DNA from: Lineus longissimus | Taxonomy: Eukaryota; Nemertea; Pilidiophora; Heteronemertea; Lineidae | DNA length: 64,000 nucleotides | Direction: 5' to 3' | Assembly: GCF_910592395.1 (NCBI RefSeq) | Contig: NC_088319.1 | Location: 11,098,001-11,162,000, forward strand | Part shown: positions 35,201-44,500 of the stretch, one piece after another | Layout of the letters: each line of letters starts with the position of its first letter | Position numbering within the stretch: position 1 is the first letter of the stretch | Notes under the pieces: model-generated | Databases searched by the model: none | What the model was told of the DNA's origin: nothing | What the model saw: the letters and a program-made list of their open reading frames with translations, nothing else | Made by a program: the position numbers and the translations under genes

Positions 35201-35690
35201 GATCAGAAAAAGGTATTGAAGACATAGTCACAACCAATCTCTTCCCGACCATATAGACAGACTCTTGCACAGCATGAAGACATAGTCACAACACATCTAT
35301 GTTCTGACGAAATAAACAGTAACAAAATAGTCCTTGCTCTAAAGGATGTCACAGAAAACGATTTGTAGAGCCTCCAGGGATGAAGACATAGTCACAACAT
35401 TTTTACTGACCAAATGGAAAGATTGTTGCAATCTTCCTCGTCATACAGATTGTCTCAGAAGAAAGGTCGATAGAGCCTGAAGACATTGTCACAACAATCA
35501 CAAGACTGTTGCAATCTTCCTCGTCATACAGGATGTCTCAGAAGAAAGGTCGATAGAGCCTGAAGACATCGTCACAACCAATCACATCTATGTTCTGACC
35601 AAATAAACAATGGTGTAATCTTCCTTGCTATACAGGACGTCACAGAAAAGGATCTGTAGCGCCTTGAGAGCCAGGCATCAAAATATTAAA
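32220..35690 (+). repeat. Tandem array of ~107-bp units (about 30 copies)
   Basis: A unit of about 100-115 bp recurs with 70-90% visible similarity. Its landmarks in order are ggatgtctcagaaaa, a gagcc/ggtct block, ggcctgacatgaagacat, tgtcacaaccaat, ctctgcccgaccaaatgga, cagactgttgcaatc and cttgctatac. Landmark starts include 32770, 33142, 33664, 33881 and 33987. Units near 33140-34090 are the most regular; the edges are degraded and contain deletions. Open frames of up to 169 codons cross it in several frames with no sign of selection. It separates the peptidase and methyltransferase genes. Confidence 0.85.
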
Positions 35691-35948
35691 GGTTTTGTTG
35701 AGAAAATACAGAAGTTGAGTACAATTGCTGGCTTTCCATATATTCATTCATAATCACTGAACTAACAAGTCAAGTCCATTATACTTTAATCATTTATTCC
35801 CATTAATACATGTAATAGCACCAACATTTCGTACAATAACAGCATATTTCCTGAGGAAACTACACAGGTCTAGCATATAGGTTTAACACTGGTTGGTACA
35901 CACATCATGGACTTGTTTATGTGATCAATACCATCCCCTATCTTGGCA

Positions 35949-36085
35949 ATCAGTTCACAGGCACTTGGAAGTAAGAGGTCAATGGCTCCCCCACTCGACT
36001 GATGAACACACCTCTACTGTCAGTGTGTGTGTATTTGTCAGTCGAGTGGGCTATCGATCTCTTATTTCCTTGTGATCAGTTCTCC
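35949..36085. repeat. Large hairpin (fold-back element)
   Basis: The left arm, about 35949-36013 (aatcagttcacaggcacttg, then ggaagtaagaggtcaatggc, then cccactcgactg), pairs with the right arm, about 36017-36085 (gtcagtcgagtgggctatcg, then ctcttatttccttgtgatca). Pairing is good over about 60 bases with small bulges and a short loop. It lies about 560 bp beyond the methyltransferase stop codon. Confidence 0.65.
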
Positions 36086-36234
36086 TAAAAGGAATGAAAC
36101 AATGTTCAAGAAGTGATATGCAATTGGACACAGTTGTTAAACTAGGGTTACAGACAACTTACTAAGTTATCTCCTCAAGGCCTTCTCTCATTTAGTAAAT
36201 TACATTGGAGCGTTAGGACTTGACGCCAACATTC

Positions 36235-36460
36235 AAGGGGTACGCTGTTCGTAATAACTGGTGGTCCAGGAAAATAGAAATGCAGCTGTACACAATGCCA
36301 TAGTGAAGTTATCATGCTTGCAAATTTGCTGAAACTTGGTATTCATAGTATTTGTATGATGTCTACACAATGTTAATGTTGATCAGTATGTGTTCATCCC
36401 ATTAGAAATTTTCAAATTCAATTGCAGATTTTGAATTTTTAACCAACGACGTAGGCCTTT
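36235..36460 (+). repeat. Dispersed ~225-bp repeat, plus-strand copy
   Basis: The best-preserved member of the family at 10767, 15252 and 24335. It starts aaggggtacgctgttcgtaa and ends gacgtaggccttt. Confidence 0.7.
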
Positions 36461-36644
36461 AATGCTGACGCCGGAAATCAACTTTCAGAGCACGATTTAC
36501 ATGTATTGAATTTGTAACGGCATGAAAGGAATGTGAAATTACCCACTGTAATTACTGGAGGGTCAAAACAAAAATGACTGACCAAGAATTTAAGTCAATG
36601 TTCCTGATTGTCCCAAACACATATATTCTGAGCTCGCACTGTTT

Positions 36645-39600
36645 TCAGCCTTCATCTGGTTTTCTCGACATCAGAAGGAAGACTGGATACCTCATTGTCA
36701 CCGGAGTGTTACTGCCCATTTCTGGGTCACCTAGGGCTGTCAATAACCTGGAAGAGCAAGAGCAAATTGATGTAGTTTTTATTCCTTTCCATCAAAGTCT
36801 GGCCCTTGAATTAAGGGAGCTTTAGGTGCAACTCAGCCAATCACTTTCAGCAAATAAAATGGCTGGGATGAGCTATGAGGTCTTATCAGTAAATCCCTTC
36901 AATTTGGACCAGTACACATCCTTAAGTGGGGCTTATGTGAATATCTGTTTGTATGAGAATAAGTCATCAAGTCGGGGAAGGCTGTGGTTCTGAATTTTAA
37001 CTCCGAACAGTGCAAACAACAAAAGGACTGAAGATAAGTTGGAACCAAATGTTTTTCTTAATCTTTACAGAGGATAATTTTGTTAGCTTAAATTTCTCCT
37101 ATAGTTTGACTGAAAGTTTTTCTTTCTTCACAATATTCTGATTTATAAGTTACAGAAAGGACTTTCCTTCAACTTACTTGTCTTTGAATTGTCGTGTGAG
37201 GAAATCTAAGTCGGTTGGGTTCTTCTTCAGGTAGGTCTGGTAACTTGACCAACTCGTCAGATAGCCAATGATCCAATCCACCGTCACAGGCAATTCAAAG
37301 TGTAGAGAATCCACCCTGTAAAAGAAAATGACTTTATAATGACATACAGTGGAAGATCCCTCAACAGATCGGACAACACTCTATCAAGGACGCTAGGTTT
37401 TGTTCCAAATTGGATGCTTCCACTCAATTTGACCTCTCTAATCAGGACACCTCTCTATCATTCCAGGACTGCATTAGTCAGTCCCGAGGGTGTCCATAGT
37501 AGAGAGGTTAACTGTACTCTGATATACAGTAGAACCTCTCTATTAAAGACACCCTCGGGACTGACAAATGCTGTCCTCAATAGAGAGGTGTCCTGATAAG
37601 AGAGGTCAAATTCAATGGAAACAACCAATTTGGGACCAAACCTAGTGTCCTTAATAGAGAGGTGTCTGCTAAGGGAGGTTCCACTGTATATCTTTGTTGA
37701 TGGAGCAGCGAGGTGTGTACATTTTCAAGGCTCATGTAAATATCGTAACGAGAACGCCGACTGCTGATGATGTAAATTGCTTAAAAACGCAGTACGAGCT
37801 AAAAAGCTAAAGGTAAAGTTAACTCTTTCCCTCCCATGACTGTATATTCACGGTCATTTTACCGATTGCGGCTGAATCCCAATAGACCTCCGATAAGCAG
37901 CCAAATCATCTGAGCATTACTGACCGGTACCCATTTACACCCGGGTGGAGTATCAAAGGCATGTCAGACAAAGAGACCAGCCTAGAGCCTCACATCTGAA
38001 GTGGGGGTCAAACAGGGCAGTCGGAGCCACAACACTACTGCCAGAAAACGGAGCCCTTGAGCACTAAGGTTGGGACGTATTGGGTCAAAGCATTGGGAAA
38101 AACTTTGAACACAAAGCAACACCACTAATAGAACTGTTTGATTTTACAGATGAACCACCAAATTATTGCCAAATTTTTGGGAGATTACAAAATTTCTTAC
38201 AGTTTTTCCAATCACAAAATATTTTCTTGTGAGTTTGGTTTTCACAAGTTGAGGTTAATTGCAATATTGCAAAAAACAAAACACCATTAGGCAGTTAACA
38301 GTACATGCGGGTCACTTCGACATTGTAAATATGATTTTTGTTTTTGTCTTGCTGTAATTGATTTTTGAAACAAACCTCATATTTTCAGAATATGGTTCTT
38401 TTTGACACCTAAATCTGTTATAGTGAATAGAGCGTCTTTCATCACTGGCACACCCGTCTTCTCTCCGGTATAAGTTTGTCTGGAACTGAAATAAAGAGGG
38501 GTAGGGACTGAAGCTAGAAGGGACTCGGACAAACCTTGTGCTCGAAGGGTATGGCATTTCAACATCTTTGTAACGGGTGTCAATTTTCGTGATGCGCTTA
38601 ACATAGTCTGACCCCTCATGCCCTAAAATGAACTTTCTCCTGAACTGCAAAAAAAGAGAGACCGACCCATGGACCGAAATTAGAAAACTGATAAATAATA
38701 GTTGGGACTCAACAAATGGTGGGCTCAGAGGGTATGGCATTTCATCATCCCTGTACCAGGTATCAATCAATGTGTGCCGCTCTATATTGTGTGTCGTCTA
38801 GCCTTCCAATTTGCTCCGAAACTGAAATAAAAAAGAGACCAATTCTGGAACTGGAATTAGAAAACGCAGGAGGGACAATACCAAAAGCGGCTGCAACAAA
38901 CCTTTGGCTCGCTGGGTATGGCATTTTATGATCCCTGTAACAGTTGTCATTTTTCATCCGCCGTTCATCCCAGGCAAAGCCACCATCACCCTGTAACTTT
39001 GCCCGCAACTGCAAATAAGAAGACACGTCTTTCATTCTCACAGAATTTTTAGTTTTTGAACAAACCTTTTGGTATCTGGATATGCAACTTTTTTATCCTT
39101 GAATTTGTCATCAACGATTCTGCGTCTTTCATCCCAGAATCCTTCACGGTGATAGAACTCGTGGAGCTGTAACAAAAGGGACCAGGTTCTAAAAGGTGAA
39201 ATGGGCCAAAATATATCCAGATTGATGTTTTTACTTGTTGGTACAATCTGAATGGGGTATTGTGTGTTGTTAGTGAGGCATTCTTGGAAAACAGGTTAAA
39301 AATGCAGGCTCATATAAAGAAAGAATAAATAAGTACAGGAAAATCAAGATTTTAACTGGGATTTCAATCACAGATCAGTGGTTTGAATTCCAGTCAAGGC
39401 ACCATATTTTACTGTACTTTTAGGCCGACACCAAATGTAGCATATTTCACAATAAGAATAAATGGAAACTTAAAGTATACAAACATTCTTAACCTCAAAT
39501 AGGATAAGAGACACTTAATCTGAGAGAGATGATGCAATGCTCTTGTGAGAACTATGATTAGAAGTTTGTAAGTGTCTGGCAAAATTTATCGATCGGTCTG

Positions 39601-41079
39601 ACACAAAAACTATTTCCTTTTGTCAGGTTCGATTGGGTTAAAACATTGATGCCTAATCTATTGTATGAAGTACTCCTCGATAGATAGCTAATACCAGACA
39701 CTAAAGATTTTTGTTGAATACATTTTCACAATCATTCATTGAAGTGTAAAATAAAAGTGTTGGACGCCCTTCCAATTTTGAAACTTGCCCAGAGGCGCTA
39801 TGAAAGACCTGTTTATCGAAAGCAAGTTCAAGAATCTAGGTACACCTTGTATTTTAGTATAGCCATGAAAGCTGTCTTTTTTTTAATGTCACGTGATGAT
39901 CAGCCTACCTCAGCCAAGAGTTGTGATGCAGCCTCTGTCTTGTCTCCATAAACAATACTTGGCACGGTGTATCCATAGATAGCAAGACAACCATTTGGTC
40001 GGAGTATTCGGTCCACTTCCGCATAGAACTTATCGAAGTCGAACCAATGGGCCGCCTGTGCTGCTGTGACGAGGTCAACCGAGTTATCATCACACGGAAT
40101 GCTGGAGTCCATTCCAACCCTAAAGAAGATGACGTACAGTAGAACCTCCCTATTAAGGACACTCTCAGGACTGACAAATGCTGTCCTTAACAGAGAGGTG
40201 TCCTGATAAGAGTGGTCAAATTAAATGGAAACAACCAACTTGGGACCAAAACGAGTGTCGTTAATAGAGAGGGTGTCCTGAATAGACCAACGAGAATGTC
40301 ATTGTAACACAGGTGTCCGCTAAGAAATGTTCTGCTGCATCACGTGTGCTGCACTACTACAGTACTAGTATAAAACCACAAGGAGCGCGCAAAATTTAAC
40401 CTTAAGTTTCGGCACTAAAGATATTGCGATATAACTGCCTTCTAAGGAACTCTATTGGTGAAAAACTTACTTGTAAGTCACATTCGATATCTTCTCATTC
40501 TTATTGGCCTCTTCTATCTGCGCCTCACTGACGTCTGCCCCCGTCACCTGCTGGAACGACCCCGCCAGATACTGGGTGCTCTGCCCCGTTCCACATCCAA
40601 CGTCTACTGCATGTCTGTAGGGAGGAGGATGCTGCCAGAAGATATAGAATGGACTATTAGATAATATGCCTACTGGTAAGCCAAGGGGAACTAAAGTTCT
40701 TTTTTAGGATCAAAGAGAACCTGCTTAACTAAGACAAAGAGACTAAAGTACTTCCCTCATTTCTGACAGGAAACACAGTTAATACAGTCTACCGAGGGTG
40801 TGGTTAGTTGGTTGCCATAGGTACACTGCCACGCTTGCGTGCAGGGTGTCACAGGCAGTGCCACTTGCCAGTGCCGTGTACACGTATTACTAGTATTACA
40901 TGTATTAGTATAGGGAATACATTGATTGAATCAGGTCAAATTTTTGGCGACTTCAAGCACTGAATTAAGCTCACCTTCTCCCCAAGGAAGTCAAGAATGG
41001 TCTTGAGTAATTCGGCAGGATAAGAGGGTCTGAATTTGCTGTAAGATGCAGCATGATTTGAGCCCCTGAACAAGTTCAT
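36645..41079 (-). CDS. Class I SAM-dependent methyltransferase (UbiE/TAM-like small methyltransferase), six exons
   Basis: Exons in coding order: 40975-41079, 40471-40631, 39909-40119, 39066-39166, 37178-37315, 36645-36747. These join in phase to 272 codons plus stop, the usual size of this cytosolic methyltransferase group. The start ATG at 41079 opens MNLFRGSNHAASYSKFRPSYP, the typical N-terminus of the family. SAM-binding motif I is VDVGCGTGQST at residues 44-54. The family signature DLVTAAQAAHWFDF spans residues 104-117 and ILRPNGCLAIYGY follows. The C-terminus is TMRYPVFLLMSRKP. The substrate is unknown. Exon 4 (residues 160-192, LHEFYHREGFWDERRR...) is followed in intron 4 by four further exon-like copies. 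The gene is transcribed divergently from DDOST with 483 bp between start codons. A minus-strand AATAAA at 35793-35798 is one possible polyadenylation signal. Confidence 0.9.
37345..37516 (-). mobile_element. Pogo/Tigger-like MITE, copy E
   Basis: Starts tacagtggaagatccctcaa and ends gagaggttaactgta. It sits eight bases from copy F in the opposite orientation and ~30 bp upstream of methyltransferase exon 5 in transcript terms. Confidence 0.8.
37525..37688 (+). mobile_element. Pogo/Tigger-like MITE, copy F
   Basis: Starts tacagtagaacctctctatt and ends gggaggttccactgta, a clean full copy with TA edges. Lies in methyltransferase intron 4. Confidence 0.85.
37830..38060 (-). repeat. Possible SINE-like repeat
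   Basis: The minus strand contains gggtgtaaatgggtaccggt and neighbouring blocks that look like the body of an invertebrate tRNA-derived SINE. There is no second copy in the window, so the call rests on appearance only. Confidence 0.3.
38376..38485 (-). CDS. Exon-4-like cassette 4e of the methyltransferase gene
   Basis: Acceptor ctttatttcag, then 36 open codons plus AG (FQTNLYRREDGCASDERR...), then donor AG|gtttgt. The length of 110 bases has the same phase in (0) and out (2) as exon 4, so it could replace exon 4 in frame. It keeps the DERR block and the NM-R end but diverges in the middle. No transcript evidence is available. Confidence 0.55.
38535..38644 (-). CDS. Exon-4-like cassette 4d of the methyltransferase gene
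   Basis: Acceptor cttttttttgcag type, 36 open codons plus AG (FRRKFILGHEGSDYVKRI... ending DVEMPYPSST), donor AG|gtttgt. 110 bases, phase 0 in and 2 out, interchangeable with exon 4. The MPYPxS end is shared with 4b and 4c. Confidence 0.55.
38714..38821 (-). pseudogene. Exon-4-like cassette 4c, broken by a stop and a lost donor
   Basis: The acceptor ttatttcag is intact and the frame aligns with the other copies (FRSKLEG, then TAG, then TTHNIERHTLID, DTWYRDDEMPYPLS), but codon 8 is TAG and the AG|gtttgt donor has become atttgttg. It is probably unusable, and marks the array as partly decaying. Confidence 0.65.
38902..39008 (-). CDS. Exon-4-like cassette 4b of the methyltransferase gene
   Basis: Acceptor cttatttgcag, 35 open codons plus AG (LRAKLQGDGGFAWDERRMKN... 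ending HKMPYPASQ), donor AG|gtttgt. 107 bases, phase 0 in and 2 out. It keeps the F-WDERR core of exon 4 and a YP-S end. It is the copy closest to canonical exon 4, 57 bp away, too short a gap for an ordinary intron, which would make 4 and 4b mutually exclusive. Confidence 0.6.
40135..40340 (+). mobile_element. Pogo/Tigger-like MITE, copy G
   Basis: Starts tacagtagaacctccctatt. The right end is degraded (ctaagaaatgttctgctgca) and an extra block is present near 40270-40310. In methyltransferase intron 2, 15 bp upstream (in transcript sense) of exon 3. Confidence 0.75.
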
Positions 41080-41562
41080 AATTCACGAACAGTTAGCCTA
41101 GTTCAACACTTCCGGGTAGGTGGCAGCATATGTCCAAATTGGGCAAAACAATCAAGTTTGATGTGTTTGCAAAGAAGAGGTGGCAACAGTGTAAATTAGC
41201 TCCGGATCAACTATAATTGTGTCTATTTTGCAAGGGAATGGTGCTTTTGCATTGACAAATTATTGGCAGCGCCCCACACGATAATTTGCTGAACTAAAGC
41301 CTGCCAAAGCCTGCCCACGTTGGCCGAATTTGATTGGTCAGTGACCGGTTTACTCAGCAGGTGGTTTTTAGCCAACCTCTATACAAATAATCTTTAATAT
41401 ATTTCAGTGCAATACGGATGTTACCCAATAAAAAGTACTGAAATATTGACATGATGATGAAGTATGTGTGCTGTAGCTATGAATAGCATCATTAATTGAG
41501 AAAAATTAGTATATCTTTTTGTCAGGGTCCCAAAGCCGCATCACATTACTCCGCATTTAAAG
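41080..41562. promoter_or_regulatory. Divergent promoter between the methyltransferase and DDOST genes
   Basis: The two start codons are 483 bp apart, back to back, so both 5' UTRs and promoters must share this interval unless there are undetected upstream exons. An inverted CCAAT box (gattggtca) lies at about 41332-41340 and a second CCAAT at about 41426. The DDOST start codon is inside aagATGGCAGCC, close to the YY1 motif common at start codons of housekeeping genes. No clear TATA box is seen at the expected distance. Confidence 0.6.
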
Positions 41563-44500
41563 ATGGCAGCCACCGCTATGAAGCTCGCCGGTTTTCTCGC
41601 CTTTTGCTCACTTTTCGCAGCAACTTACGCTGCTGGCAAAACTCTAGTATTGGTTCACAATTGGTCAATCAGAGAGACACATTCCATCTTCTTCAGATCA
41701 CTCAGAGGTGAGCTATTTCCCGTCAATTCGCCGATTTTCTGATCCATTTTTGAGAATTTGGCAGCGACGCCTAGCGGGCGCACTGTGAAGTAATGCAGCG
41801 GTCAATGTAAACCCTGACACCCCCCTGGTCAGGCGTTCGACACTTTATCACCATTTTTGAAATTTCAATGCGCCCAGGGATCGACCCTTTTGCACCCAGG
41901 GTGGTGCAGACATGCACCAGAACTTCACCACCCTAGGTTGGTTGCACAGGTCAGGGCTTCGACTGTTCTTCACCATACTACAATCAAGATGTATGGTGCT
42001 GCTCCCCAATTTCGCGAAAACCCGTTTTTTCCCGTTTTCTCGCGCGTCACTTCGTTTCCAGAGAAGAAATTTTCTGATTTTTTATTTTCATTTCGTTCCG
42101 CAAAGAAAGCGCCCAAAATGCGTCCTAAACAGGCAAGCAATTCTCTAATTACGTTCAAAACACTGGGTCAATACCTAGGATCATGCACACTACACAGAAA
42201 CACAACAATCAGTCGCGCATGCGCAATACCGGCGAAAATGGGGGAGCCGCTTCGGATTTGTTTTGGTCTGCATCGATCTTTCAGTGAGCGATTTCAAGAT
42301 TAATTCACGCTTAAAACATCCACGCAGCACCCCAGATATTTCGTTATTGATCTCAAATTTCGTAATGAATAAGCTTTTGCGTGTATGGAATCGCTGGAAG
42401 CTAGTAAATCTGCACTTAGTGATAAGACCTGCGAAAACTGGCTCCTACATGATACAGACCGGGGGAGCTGGCGGTACGTACCCATATGTCTTTGCGGTAG
42501 TCTCGCGCGTACCGGATATAACCTATCAAGCTTTTCTCCTTCAGAGAAATACTGCGTTGCGCTCAACTGCCAATTATGCATTAGTCTGGTGGACACGAGG
42601 TTGGCCTTAAACTTGCTTGAAATCGAAAATTTGGACAACACACGTGTACTACAGCGCAAACGGCAGCATTCTGACGTATAGAAACATGTGGTCTGATTCT
42701 ATTTTTACTTGTCACTAAGTGATCACGCGTCCAACCTCGTATGCAGGGTAATGTGGCTTTCTCATTGGTCGAACGTTAATTTTGTTCACAGCCTTTTATA
42801 AGGCACTTGAGCGCAACGCAGTATTTCTCTGAAGGTGAAAAGCTTGATGGGTTATATCCGGTACGCGCGAGACTACCACAAAGACTTATGGGTACGTACC
42901 GCCAGCTCCCCCGGTCTGTACATCTTGATTGTAGTATTGAGAAGACAGACACGTAAGTCAGGATATCACCATATTAATAAAAACAGAAAAAAAAGAATGT
43001 GTTAAAGAGAACAACAATAAAAACAATCCTATTGCCCCAACTAATTTTTTTGTCAAAGTCAGTCTTTGAAAGGAGACAATAATAAAACAAAAACAACTCG
43101 AGGAGGTTTTTGAGTGCGCAGAACACGCGAGTGATGGTATTCGGCCTGAGAAATCACAGACCATCACAAGTGTGTTCTGCGCACTTACACAAATCACACG
43201 AGAGTTCTTTTATGATTATCATATACCAGTCCAAGTTGTTCGCCAAAAAAGGCAATTCAGTGCTCAAAATCTGTGAAAAATTGCCCGCTGCCGGCAACCA
43301 TGACATCACGTCATGAAACATGACGTTGTTCCACTGGTGACACAACTTCGTCGATGCCTGGCAGGCGGGCGACGCGTATCGGGAAATTCGTGGCCATCCC
43401 CGCCATCTTGCCTGTAATAGTGATATTATGATAATGAGGTGATCTGATGGTGATACGCCGTCGTTGGCCGGGCAAGATTCCTGATCGCCAGACGTTCACC
43501 ACCAAGGAAAAAGCCATGCGCCACGCATGCGACACAGCTAATTCTCCTGATGTCCAGGCTGTCGACAATTTTTCACCGACATCTTTTCAGCTTATCGCCA
43601 TGACATCGTCGTTTGAAAAAAAATCCTTCGCTCAGACATCGACGCTACATCGACGTCGATGTAGCGTCGATCCCTGACCAGGGGGTGTCGGGTTTACATT
43701 GACCGCTGCATAAATTAAATGAGAGATTTTGCCTTTGCTCTTGACCTAACCTGCCCCACCTGACTTCTTCGCCCATGTCATCATGCGGCGAGCTCCGTCT
43801 AGCTAAGCCTAAGGCAGCTGCATATATAGCAATAGCAAAATAACCACTAAAAAAAGTAAATTTCCCAATTTGCTGCCCTTAATAAATTATTAAAAAATAA
43901 TGAAACATTGCGAATCATCCTTATAATGTGGTGATGACGACTCCCGACCCGGGTCACGGCATGCCAGAGTCCCTCGCTCGCTTGTTGGCTTACTCCCAGT
44001 CCCACTCTCTCTCAGTCTCGACAAGTTCTGATGAATTCGGACAATGCCTAGAGACATGGTGATCATTTGACGGAACGAGTTTACAATCCCCGATCACACC
44101 CCAAAAAAAGGTCATCGGTTGACTAACCAAGCACCACTGTTCAATGGATTTATAGTTGAATGCGATCAAACTACGTCATTTCCGATCGGGGATTCTAAAG
44201 TTTAGCCCATTTGACTTGTTAAAGGTGAAATGCATGACTGGTCATTGCCAAAACAAACTTCTTCGAATTCGTCTATGATGCCAGACAATGCCTCTCAAGC
44301 CATTGGTAAGGTGTCCCTTATGTGGTCAACCCTTAAAACCTTAAAAATTTGTTTTTCAGATCGAGGTTTTGACCTGACCTTCAAGACAGCAGATGACTCG
44401 TCCCTTGCCCTCGTAAAGTATGGTGAATTTCTGTATGACCATCTCGTCATCTTCGCCCCATCTGTAGAAGGTAAGCTACTCTCTCTCCGGTCAATCATCA

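Larger units (their letters stand above)
26779..36644. other. Intergenic interval between convergent genes, repeats only
   Basis: Between the stop codons of the peptidase gene (+) and the methyltransferase gene (-) I see no conserved coding sequence. The interval holds three pogo-like MITEs, a 215-bp TA-flanked MITE, a CRE-like tandem repeat, two dispersed repeat copies and the 3.4-kb array at 32220-35690. Open frames inside that array are by-products of the repetition. Confidence 0.6.
41795..43710. mobile_element. 1.9-kb DNA transposon (no transposase) in DDOST intron 1
   Basis: The left end 41795-41833 (gcagcggtcaatgtaaaccc, tgacaccccc, tggtcagg) matches the reverse complement of 43673-43709 with a 2-base length difference in the C run and one or two changes. 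The interior carries other inverted repeats and a perfect 34-base palindrome near the right end. No transposase frame is recognisable. Confidence 0.75.

Noticed and set aside
41857-42681. Several 98-148-codon frames in DDOST intron 1
   Set aside because: They lie inside nested inverted-repeat elements and show no transposase or other domain.
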